Assembly (NCBI GenBank): GCA_035610835.1
Contig: CM069456.1
Coordinates: 34,083,359-34,147,358 of the forward strand
Origin: Ophiura sarsii
Lineage: Eukaryota; Echinodermata; Ophiuroidea; Amphilepidida; Ophiuridae
Direction: 5' to 3'
Length of the DNA stretch: 64,000 bases
The notes below the pieces were generated by a model. That model saw only the letters and a program-made list of their open reading frames with translations, made no database searches and was not told the origin of the DNA. How positions within the stretch are numbered: the first letter of the stretch is position 1; the number at the start of each line of letters is the position of its first letter. The position numbers and the translations under genes were made by a program. Below are positions 21,591 through 30,684 of the stretch, piece by piece.

Positions 21591-22498
21591 CTACAACAAG
21601 CAGAGAAAAGGTACATCATACCAAACCCAAATTACCATGACAATGAACATAACAATGGCGATCACCTCCCATAATCCATTCTGATTTGTTAAGACCTGAA
21701 TTCTTTCTTGTCTAAAAGAGTCAAGTTTTTGTCGAACGTCATCTCGCTCTCTTTTAAACTTTGTTTGTTCAACCACTTTCCCAATGGCGCCAAATTCACG
21801 TCCCAATCTCTGGAATTCCTCCAACGTTCTTTGATAGAATTTTTCCGATTTCTCGAGATCTCGTAGTCCATAGTAGGCTTTGGCTAATGGTTTCAGCGTG
21901 TTTGCCCGCTGGTCAGAAAGTGGCTGTTCCTTCATGTGGACCTTCTCAAAGATGCCAAGACACCCCTCTAGTGAGTCAACAGCATTTTGGTAATCTCCGA
22001 GCTCCAGATAGCATTCGCCTAACAATTGCATGGAACTCGCGGTGGAATCGTGTTCTCCTAAATACTTCTTTCTAAGCTCGACCGCTTTCTCGAAATTGAT
22101 CACTGCGTTGCGGGAGTCGCCCATCCAGGAGTAGATCTTCCCCCGGTTGTTGTAGATAAGTGATGTATCGCGGTGGTCAAGTCCCAGTTGTTTCCTCATT
22201 ATGTAAGACTTGTCCAAGAGTTCCAGCGCTCGTTGATGCTCCCCTCGTTGTTGACTCAGATGTCGCGCAGCGTTGTTGAAGGATACAATCATACCGATAC
22301 TCGGTTCCTTGAGGAATTTTTCCTTTACGTCAAGGCCTAGAAAGCAGAATCTTGATGCCTTCTCCAGTTGTTGGGTTCTCTCATAAACTAAACTGAGACC
22401 GTTATATCCAACGCCAACGGAAGGGTGATTTTCTCCCCACAGTTCACGCTTTACCTGTAGACTTCGAAGATGGAGTTGCTCCGCTTCGCTTGTTTTCC
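21591..22498 (-). CDS. STAND NTPase gene, exon 3 (TPR repeats and C-terminal anchor)
   Basis: The acceptor is TTTTTTTCAG just upstream of 22498; the exon begins with two bases that complete the codon left by exon 2. It encodes about five 42-residue kinesin-light-chain-type TPRs, recognisable by AEQLHLRSLQVKRELWGENH, YNNRGKIYSWMGDSRNA, ELRKKYLGEHDS, LLGECYLELGDYQNA and AKAYYGLRDLEKSEKFYQ. After the TPRs comes a charged helix, then GLWEVIAIVMFIVMVIWVW, a single hydrophobic segment about nine residues from the C terminus (stop TAG at 21591). The hydrophobic end suggests a tail-anchored membrane protein, which is unusual for NB-ARC/TPR proteins. The frame also runs upstream of the acceptor, but that part is intronic. 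Confidence 0.88.
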
Positions 22499-22711
22499 CT
22501 GAAAAAAAGGATTGGTAAGGACATAATGGTTGATGTAATGAAACATATCTCATATCAAAATCGACTGTAAAAGTCCAATTGTCTTTCATTCCCTGTTAAT
22601 GTAAGAAATTAAGTTGTTTTTAACATTAAAGAAAGAATACAGGAAATTAGAGAGGAGCAAGAAAGAAAGAAAAATGGGAAAAGGGAAAATAAAAAGTAAC
22701 ATCTGGGATTA

Positions 22712-22732
22712 CCCCCCCCCCCCCCCCCCCCC
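22712..22732. repeat. Poly-C tract
   Basis: Run of 21 cytosines in intron 2, followed by ACCACCG. Confidence 0.9.
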
Positions 22733-22872
22733 ACCACCGATAACAAAAAGAAACATTGCTGTATGTATTTGGGAAGTGATTGTGGTGGTGGGGGCTTATT
22801 AATGTATGTGCTGACAGATGAAAAGGCTGGCGATAACTTAATTCTACAATTTCTTGTCGAGCTATATAGGTT

Positions 22873-23794
22873 AAATAGGCGATAATGTGCCCTGATTTGC
22901 TTTTTAGGATACGGTATCACATTTGAGCTACATATGATATCGGTGTCACTAATCGGTCAATCCGCAACTAAGTTGACGACATAAATGTCGTTCACATTGA
23001 AATCAATGGAAAAATGGTTTTTTTCTTCAACCAATTCCGGACAAAATAGACTGAATATCATATAATGTGCCTTGATTTGCTTTAGGATACGAAACACATT
23101 TAAAGCTATATGTATGATATCGGTTTTACTGATCGTTCAATCCGCAACCAATTTGACAACATAAATGACCTTCGCGTTGAAATCGCAAGGATTTTGTTCT
23201 TGTTCTTCAATCAATTCCGGATAAAATAGGCTAAATATCATATATTGTGCCTGATTTGCTTTTCAGGATACGATATCACATTTTAAGCTACGTATGATAT
23301 CTGTGTCACTAATCGGTCAATCCGCGACCAATAAATGACGTTCGAGTTGAAATCGCAAGGAAAAACAGGGTTTTCTTTCCTAGCAATTGCAGACAAAATA
23401 CGCAAAATATCATATAATGTGCCCTGATTTGCTTTTTAGGATACGATATCACATTTCGAGGTACGTATGATATCGGTGTCACTGATCGGTCAATCCGCAA
23501 CCAATTTGAATTTGACGACATAAATGAAATTCCCGTTGAAATCGCAAGGAAAAACACTTTTTTCCTACCATAGGCTAATTTAAAGTAAATATCATAAAAT
23601 GTGCCCTGATTTACTTTTTAGGATACGATATCACATTTTGAGCTACGTGTCGTATCAGTGTCACTGATCGGTCATTCATCAACCAATTTGACAACATAAT
23701 TGACATTCGCGTAGAAGTCTCAAGGAAAAATGTGTTTTTTCCAACCAATTCCGGACAAAATAGGCAAATATCATATAATGTGTCCTTATTTGCT
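22873..23794. repeat. Intronic minisatellite, about 175-181 bp unit
   Basis: Five copies and a partial sixth, recognised by ATAATGTGCCCTGATTTGCT, TAGGATACGATATCACATTT and TCACTGATCGGTCAATCCGC. The sixth unit is cut by the Penelope-like insertion and resumes at 27229-27290 with AGGATACGATATCACATTTT, so array and insertion order are clear. Confidence 0.9.
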
Positions 23795-23906
23795 TAAAAG
23801 GTGATAGAGTTACGCAACCCGCCGTTTAGTTATCTCTTGGACTTTTTAAAGAAACATGATAAAAGGTAGCTTATTATTATACCATATTGAAGTACATAGT
23901 AATTCA
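23795..23906 (-). repeat. Inverted terminal unit of the Penelope-like element
   Basis: Reverse complement of the last two thirds of the 168-bp unit. It is joined back-to-back to copy 0 through a short overlap at AATTCACGCG, forming a near-perfect hairpin of about 110 bp per arm. Confidence 0.88.
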
Positions 23907-24072
23907 CGCGTATGTTTTGCAAAAAGCAAAAATAATAGCAAGTTTTGCACCAAAATGTTGAATTACTATGTACTTCAATATGGTATAATAATAAGCTACC
24001 TTTTATCATGTTTCTTTAAAAAGTCCAAGAGATAACTAAACGGCGGGCTGCGTAACTCTATCACCTTTTAAA

Positions 24073-24816
24073 CATGAAAACGAGTTATCTAATTTTATCA
24101 GTCGCATAAACTCTATTCATCCGACTCTGAAATTCACGCATGAGTGGTCAAAAACAGAAATCAATTTTCTAGACTTAACTCTATACAAGGATGTAAGATT
24201 TCATAATTTGCAGGTTCTAGATATAAAATGTTTCAGCAAATCCTGTGACACATTTCAATATCTTTCCAGAGATTCGTCTCACCCAAATTCATGTTTTCGT
24301 GGCATGATCAAAGGTGAGGCAATAAGATATATTCGAAACTCCAGTTCGGAGGATGAATATGAGTACAAACTTGATTTCTTTACCTCAAAACTTCTCACAA
24401 GAGGATATAAGAAGCAAGAAGTACTATCATGCCTAGCAGACATATCATACAATAGAAGATATGCTTACTTGGAGGATGTTCCTAAAATTTCTAAGGAAAT
24501 ACCTCTAGTTTTCTGCACGCATCACTTCCCACAAAGAGGTAATGCAAAAATCAAAAAGGCACTTCTCAGGAACTGGCAATTTATATCAAATAATCAAAAC
24601 CTGTGCAAAATCTTCCCTTGTCCCCCTATACTAGCTTTAAGACGAACCCAAAACTTAGGGGAACGACTTATCCGAGCAAAGATAACTCAAAACCAAAACC
24701 ATAATATATCTTTGTCTCGGACCACGCAAAATATAGAGGATGATAACTCCGAAGTCGGAATTTGCCCTATGTCTCCTACACTAAGAGATCTGATTGCTCT
24801 ATTAGATGAAAACTAA
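24073..24816 (+). pseudogene. Penelope-like RT C-terminal fragment, copy 1
   Basis: 248 codons open to a TAA. Residue pattern: INFLDLTLYKD, DTFQYLSRDSSHPNSCFRGM, IKGEAIRYIRNSS, LLTRGYKK, RNWQFISNNQ, FPCPPILALRRTQNL and RLIRAKI. This is the conserved thumb and tail region of Penelope-like reverse transcriptases. The catalytic palm motifs are missing through 5' truncation. After RAKI the protein ends within 60 residues (LIALLDEN), with no Cys-rich linker and no GIY-YIG domain. Because copy 3 ends identically, that ending is probably a property of the family and not local damage. Confidence 0.82.
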
Positions 24817-25352
24817 TTATCTAGTATTGCGTTTATCCATGAATGTTTCTTTACGAGCTTTCGTTGACACTTTAGTTGGTTTGAAACTATTTATTGCGTT
24901 ATAAATATACGGACCTATTTCCAAATATAATGTTATTTAAAACTTGTAGGCCTTATATGGAACCATATAAAACCATGCCCAATCGGACATGCATATGCGT
25001 CTCATAAATACGGACCTCTTATACATGAAATACATTACATGATAGGCCTATCTTTAAAACTATATTAAAAAGAATCATGTCTTAAATAGACTTTGTGCAC
25101 CATAGTTAAAACCAATAAAAACAAACATGTTATTTTTTATATCTTTTCTTCACCATGTCTATTCCTATCTTATATAGATAGGATATCCACATGATAAAGA
25201 ATTAAACATAATATAACACGCTCGTGCGTTTGATTAAATACACAACCAGTGTTTTGAATGTCAAAAAACAGACGACAACTCAAAATGTTCAGTCCATGTG
25301 TGTAACAAATCAGCCTAAATTGGGCAATTATTTAAAATCAAGCACAGCAAAA

Positions 25353-25419
25353 TGTAGCTGATGAGATTAACGAAAATATCAAATAAATTTGATCATAGTT
25401 AATCGAAACGCGTCCTACA
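25353..25419 (+). ncRNA. Type I hammerhead ribozyme, Penelope copy 1
   Basis: Complete catalytic core: CTGATGA (25358-25364), GAAA (25405-25408) and GTC (25412-25414), with cleavage expected after C25414. Stem I pairs TGTAG (25353-25357) with CTACA (25415-25419). Stem II pairs GATTAAC (25365-25371) with GTTAATC (25398-25404) and has an inner helix ATCAAAT/ATTTGAT. Stem III is minimal, just CGCG, which is self-complementary and could pair between two copies. Penelope-like elements are known to carry such minimal type I hammerheads that can work as dimers. Confidence 0.85.
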
Positions 25420-25515
25420 ATCATAGCTTATAATGAGTTTCTTAAAACTTAAAGAAACTCGTGTCTCCCTCACATTGGTTGAGTGGAATTTAATTAAAAA
25501 CCACATAACGTTTCC

Positions 25516-25683
25516 ACGCGTATGTTTTGCAAAAAGCAAAAATAATAGCAAGTTTTGCACCAAAATGTTGAATTACTATGTACTTCAATATGGTATAATA
25601 ATAAGCTACCTTTTATCATGTTTCTTTAAAAAGTCCAAGAGATAACTAAACGGCGGGTTGCGTAACTCTATCACCTTTTAAAC
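25516..25683 (+). repeat. Penelope 168-bp terminal unit, copy 1
   Basis: One of four direct copies (others 23906-24073, 25712-25879 and 27060-27227), all 168 bp and nearly identical, running from ACGCGTATGTTTTGC to CACCTTTTAAAC. They act as the pseudo-LTR boundary of the tandem copies. Confidence 0.88.
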
Positions 25684-25879
25684 ATTTAATTAAAAACCAC
25701 ATAACGTTTCCACGCGTATGTTTTGCAAAAAGCAAAAATAATAGCAAGTTTTGCACCAAAATGTTGAATTACTATGTACTTCAATATGGTATAATAATAA
25801 GCTACCTTTTATCATGTTTCTTTAAAAAGTCCAAGAGATAACTAAACGGCGGGTTGCGTAACTCTATCACCTTTTAAAC
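25684..25879 (+). repeat. Penelope copy 2: 196-bp severely truncated unit
   Basis: Begins at TTTAATTAAAAACCACATAA, internal to the 3' region of copy 1, and then runs through the 168-bp terminal unit. It shows that each tandem member was truncated independently. Confidence 0.85.
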
Positions 25880-25880
25880 A

Positions 25881-26360
25881 AACTCCAGTTCGGAGGATGA
25901 ATATGAGTACAAACTTGATTTCTTTACCTCAAAACTTCTCACAAGAGGATATAAGAAGCAAGAAGTACTATCATGCCTAGCAGACATATCATACAATAGA
26001 AGATATGCTTACTTGGAGGATGTTCCTAAAATTTCTAAGGAAATACCTCTAGTTTTCTGCACGCATCACTTCCCACAAAGAGGTAATGCAAAAATCAAAA
26101 AGGCACTTCTCAGGAACTGGCAATTTATATCAAATAATCAAAACCTGTGCAAAATCTTCCCTTGTCCCCCTATACTAGCTTTAAGACGAACCCAAAACTT
26201 AGGGGAACGACTTATCCGAGCAAAGATAACTCAAAACCAAAACCATAATATATCTTTGTCTCGGACCACGCAAAATATAGAGGATGATAACTCCGAAGTC
26301 GGAATTTGCCCTATGTCTCCTACACTAAGAGATCTGATTGCTCTATTAGATGAAAACTAA
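25881..26360 (+). pseudogene. Penelope-like RT C-terminal fragment, copy 3
   Basis: 160 codons, same frame and same stop as copy 1, starting abruptly at the NSSSEDEYEY segment through 5' truncation. Identity with copy 1 is nearly complete. Confidence 0.82.
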
Positions 26361-26896
26361 TTATCTAGTATTGCGTTTATCCATGAATGTTTCTTTACGA
26401 GCTTTCGTTGACACTTTAGTTGGTTTGAAACTATTTATTGCGTTATAAATATACGGACCTATTTCCAAATATAATGTTATTTAAAACTTGTAGGCCTTAT
26501 ATGGAACCATATAAAACCATGCCCAATCGGACATGCATATGCGTCTCATAAATACGGACCTCTTATACATGAAATACATTACATGATAGGCCTGTCTTTA
26601 AAACTATATTAAAAAGAATCATGTCTTAAATAGACTGTGTGCACCATAGTTAAAACCAATAAAAACAAACATGTTATTTTTTATATATTTTCTTCACCAT
26701 GTCTATTCCTATCTTATATAGATAGGATATCCACATGATAAAGAATTAAACATAATATAACACGCTTGTGCGTTTGATTAAATACACAACCAATGTTTTG
26801 AATGTCAAAAAACAGACGACAACTCAAAATGTTCAGTCCATGTGTGTAACAAATCAGCCTAAATTGGGCAATTATTTAAAATCAAGCACAGCAAAA

Positions 26897-26963
26897 TGTA
26901 GCTGATGAGATTAACGAAAAGATCAAATAAATTTGATCATAGTTAATCGAAACGCGTCCTACA
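26897..26963 (+). ncRNA. Type I hammerhead ribozyme, Penelope copy 3
   Basis: Same architecture as copy 1: CTGATGA (26902-26908), stem II GATTAAC/GTTAATC, GAAA (26949-26952), CGCGTC (26953-26958) and stem I TGTAG/CTACA. One base differs in the stem II loop, giving the inner helix an extra G-C pair (GATCAAAT/ATTTGATC). The core is intact in both copies. Confidence 0.85.
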
Positions 26964-27290
26964 ATCATAGCTTATAATGAGTTTCTTAAAACTTAAAGAA
27001 ACTCGTGTGTCCCTCACATTGGTTGAGTGGAATTTAATTAAAAACCACATAACGTTTCCACGCGTATGTTTTGCAAAAAGCAAAAATAATAGCAAGTTTT
27101 GCACCAAAATGTTGAATTACTATGTACTTCAATATGGTATAATAATAAGCTACCTTTTATCATGTTTCTTTAAAAAGTCCAAGAGATAACTAAACGGCGG
27201 GTTGCGTAACTCTATCACCTTTTAAACATAGGATACGATATCACATTTTGAGCTACGTATGAAATCAGTATCAGATATGTGATCAAAAGA

Positions 27291-27611
27291 CATTTGTTGT
27301 CCTAATATAAATGCCCTAGCACCATAAACATGATTTTGGGTGGTTAATCTCGGATAAGAAATATCGAAGTCAGAAGTTGTAAGCTTAAAATGGCCGTAAG
27401 CTTACTACAAATTCATTCATTGGTTAAACTAGCCAAAAATCAATTACATGTAGGTTTTCTGTGCCAAGTGATACTCGGAGCCATAAATAACGCGTACTCG
27501 TTCGATCGATTACCAGTTCCAAGTATAAGTACTAGCCCCGTTGGGCTAGCACAAAAAAAGTGCATTTGAAATTTAATGCCACAATTTAAACAAATATGTA
27601 CATTTACCTAG
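27291..27611. other. Intronic sequence without a feature
   Basis: Nothing recognisable between the end of the minisatellite and the MITE. It includes the short inverted pair GGCTAGCAC / GCTAGC-like near 27540. Confidence 0.35.
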
Positions 27612-27775
27612 CTATACTCTATTTTGCTTCCTCTGGACAGTGACGCGTATGTATCTTCCGCCTTTCAACGCTCGTGTGTATACGCCAGCGCCACGAGTAG
27701 GCGCGCGAGTTAAGTGCTGCAATTAGTAGAATACGCGATTACGTCGCTGTCTCGTGATGGCCAAATAAACTATAG
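27612..27775. mobile_element. MITE, family A copy 3
   Basis: Shares CTATACTCT, GTATCTTCCGCCTTTCAACG, GCAATTAGTAGAATACGCG and GTCTCGTGATGGCCAAATA with the copies at 1.3 and 19.8 kb. About 30 bp near the left end is deleted. Confidence 0.8.
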
Positions 27776-28362
27776 ATATATGCAGGTCTAGCTAGCTAGC
27801 AGGAAGACTGGTATTGTTTAAAATCTGTTTTATCAAGAGGTAAACACACACATCTACGTGCAATCGCCTCCAAACGTGGACGTAGTTTAGAACTATCCAA
27901 CCGAGGACGGTGTGTATCACATTTTAATCGACATAAACGAGGACGTTTTATACACTTTCTTTTTTTTAAAACAAAATTGTATCTACCAGCCGCGGACTGA
28001 ATGCATTTTTGGGTTAATTGCAGCCCCATGCACCTACTCTAGAACTGTGGACGGTCCACGGTTGGCGAAAGGTCCACGGTTAGATGGTTAGAATCTGTTG
28101 TGTGTCCACGGTTGCCGGTGGAAACGCACGCAAACAGGAATTGTGTATAGAGCATTTAGTTCAATTTTGCCATCATCAGTTTGAATTAGAGCTTATTTAT
28201 TTATTATCTTAGAAAATAGTTGAGCTGCATTAATTCTTGTTGGATGCATAACATGTATATTATGGAAAAACTGCGTAATGAACAAACATGCATTTGACTA
28301 ACATAAACAGACAGCTACACTGTGGTATTGACGAATAGGACCGATGTGCACTAAAAAAAAAT
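27776..28362. other. Intronic sequence with small GTCCACGGTT repeats
   Basis: GTCCACGGTT occurs three times between 28050 and 28112. A 77-codon minus-strand frame at 27796-28029 has no recognisable domain and is not called. Confidence 0.4.
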
Positions 28363-28629
28363 GAAAGCAGATTTTCTTGCAGATTTACATTTTTGATCAT
28401 AAATCGTACATACATTCCAAGTTACAGGGCGATACGATTCTTAATTAATTCAAAATCATGGTTTTAGAGTGAAAATAAACTGTCGGGATAACACGACAGT
28501 TTATATTTTCACTCTAAATTCACTCTAAAATCATGATTTTGAGGTAATTAAGAATCGTATCGCTCTGTAACTTGTAATGTATGTACGATTTAAGATCAGA
28601 AATGTAAATCTGCAAGAAAATCTACTTTC
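28363..28629. mobile_element. Foldback element (267 bp)
   Basis: Two arms of about 120-130 bp, starting GAAAGCAGATTTTCTTGCAG on the left and ending in its near inverse complement on the right, around a short centre with CTGTCGGGATAACACGACAG. It is almost entirely palindromic and non-coding. A target duplication could not be fixed. A diverged partial copy lies at 18640-18780. Confidence 0.8.
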
Positions 28630-29440
28630 TAAAGAAAATCATGAATAGAGGGCGCTCTCTGGAAAAGATCACATAATATTTTAAACACGCTCGTTTTGCT
28701 CTCTGTGCATGCACTCTGATCTGACAGTGTCGCCAAGGCATAACATCAAACATCTATTGTGATCGGATCATGAAAAATAGGTGGATAGGGAATGCTGTCA
28801 AACTCTTCACTAATTCAGAGTGGGATACTACTGGTACTGTATGCAATGTCATGGACTTGATGCGGCGGTAAACAGTACACGAAATCGTGCCCGTCCCTGA
28901 GACATGAAAGCGTACATTGCATCACGAAATTATATTTGGACAGATGACGTCAACTGCTTGAAATAGTGCGTTTACATTGAATGGAAGTAAAAACATGTTT
29001 ATGCATTGATTGCATTCTTGCCACTAAGTAACAACCTTAGCAAGACTACAACCATGTGGACCGGCAAAACTAAAATGATAATCATTCTTATAAGAGGAAC
29101 CACATATGTCTCGTGTTGTGCTGGAGAAGTGGACTTTTGACAATTCCATTTTGAAAACAATATCCAGTTGTATCCTATGTTATCAAAATAAATTAAAGAT
29201 TTAATTTATTTTTATTGCTTATTTTCGACTAGCTTCTATAGTAATAGGATAAACATGAAGCCTCCTTTGGTCATATGTGACTGTCGGAACATATGGGTCA
29301 CATGTGACTAACGAATCTAAGTTGGTACACCAACGTACATACTAGTAAAACAAGAAATCGAGGCCTGGGATCACAATGCTTTGGTAAGGGTTGGGGTAAG
29401 GGTTGGGGTTGGGCTTTGGGATTTGGAATTATTTACTCAC
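28630..29440. other. Intronic sequence with a short G-rich tract
   Basis: At about 29384-29420 the sequence repeats GGTAAGGGTTGGG, which is only superficially telomere-like. The rest has no feature. Confidence 0.4.
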
Positions 29441-29661
29441 CTATCCAATTATAGGTGACTGCAAGCAAATAGTCGGCATTCGCTCGGCAACGTCGAATAG
29501 CAAGTTTGGTGTCAGCTTCCAGATCTGTGTCGACATCGGTACATGATGGGTCGTCGTCCATCATCAGCGGTTCACAAGAGTTTGACGAGCAGTTCTCCTC
29601 AAGCCGATTCAGTACGTCGAGGGCTTCGTGAAGTTGTCTGTATTTCAGAATTGACAACCAT
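29441..29661 (-). CDS. STAND NTPase gene, exon 2
   Basis: 221 bp. The donor is G|GTGAGT at 29440, a strong match. The acceptor chosen is TCTAG just upstream of 29661; a second AG (exon start 29637) is in the same phase and would shorten the protein by eight residues, so the exact 5' edge is uncertain. It encodes a degenerate TPR helix (QLHEALDVLNRLE), an acidic linker (DDDPSCTDVDTDLEAD), and the first helix of the next TPR (ADYLLAVTYNWIG), which is completed by exon 3. Confidence 0.78.
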
Positions 29662-30684
29662 CTAGATTTAACACGAGTTTGTGCCCCATATGTTGAAAAT
29701 ATAAGTCAATAAAGATTTCTTGAGCATACCAGAATGCCTCGCTTTCATTCTATGTTCAGTGGATTTCTGTTTCATGTATCTACTGGATCCAGTTAGCATT
29801 GCCCTTGCATTAAAAGGCTTATGATTTGCTGGTTCAGGATCGTTTTGAAAATCCTGAAGAAATTCCTATTACAAGTGGTACAATTGACGAGATTTAAATT
29901 CATTCCTTTGTTGTTTTTCTTTAATACACTATAATATGCTGAATAAAACATGTTCAAAAATTACGACGGAACTTGGATACGGGGACTAAATGTGCGCGTA
30001 TCACTACCATCATTACCGTGTAGACCTAAGTGGGTTCAAACAACGAGTTATTCTAGCACGTGTTTGCTACTTTAGATCCTGAGAAAAAACTCTGAGGCAT
30101 TGCAGTGATGCTAGGAATATACATGTTGGACTGCACAAGAAATCTTTTTAAGAATAGAGTAGTGGGCAGTGAAAAGGGAGTCACAATACCTTATTTGATA
30201 TCGAATAGCCAGATTTATCAAATCTTTTCAATTTCAGTGACATTGGCCTAAGTGTAAACATATGGTTTATTTCTACTGCCGTCACCGGGTCAGTATTGCG
30301 TGACATCGGCAGGAAAATGTTGACTTAATTTAACAATCCCATGATTTAGCTCGCGCGCCGATATCCGTCGACGTCGCGCGATGCCCAGCGTCTATGAGCG
30401 TACCGGACCATTGCATGTTTTCATGGATTCGCTATTATTTTATCTAAAATGAAAACTCAATGTTATTATGAAGAAAATAAAGTTCTTTCATGACTTAACG
30501 ACTATTTGTTCTTAAACACATTTCCATTTTAGCACGCCGTGTATTTGTTTTACTATCAAATCTCTTGTTTATTTATAAATTGAGTGTGCTGTATAGGAGG
30601 ATCCAGTTATAATTATAGGTTGCTTATTTTGCAAAATTTGACAAATATTTTTTTAATTGTCTTAAGTAATGATTATTAACTCAC
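29662..30684 (-). other. Intron 1 of STAND gene
   Basis: About 1 kb, starting GTGAGT at 30684. No repeat or exon was recognised inside. Confidence 0.7.

Larger units (their letters stand above)
23795..27228 (+). mobile_element. Penelope-like element cluster with inverted and tandem 5'-truncated copies
   Basis: Four head-to-tail copies share one 3' end (a 168-bp terminal unit ending CTATCACCTTTTAAAC) and are truncated at different 5' points: copy 0 23906-24073, copy 1 24074-25683, copy 2 25684-25879, copy 3 25880-27227. An inverted piece of the same terminal unit (23795-23906) precedes them. Copies 1 and 3 encode the C-terminal part of a Penelope-type reverse transcriptase and carry hammerhead ribozymes. 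Copies 1 and 3 differ by roughly seven substitutions over 1.2 kb. Head-to-tail copies with an inverted flank are characteristic of Penelope-like elements. No GIY-YIG endonuclease is encoded. Confidence 0.87.
22499..29440 (-). other. Intron 2 of STAND gene (6.9 kb)
   Basis: Bounded by GTGAGT at 29440 and TTTTTTTCAG at 22499. It is filled by a poly-C tract, a minisatellite, a Penelope-like element cluster, a MITE and a foldback. No host exon was found in it; the codon phases of exons 2 and 3 join without a missing piece. Confidence 0.8.

Noticed and set aside
22499..22589. Upstream extension of the exon 3 frame (beginning MKDNWTF)
   Set aside because: A strong TTTTTTTCAG acceptor and exact phase with exon 2 show that this part is intronic.
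27796..28029. 77-codon minus-strand frame inside intron 2
   Set aside because: Basic low-complexity peptide without a recognisable domain, and it lies within an intron of the same-strand STAND gene.
29384..29420. Interstitial telomere repeat
   Set aside because: The unit is an irregular GGTAAGGGTTGGG, not TTAGGG, and is only about 37 bp long.
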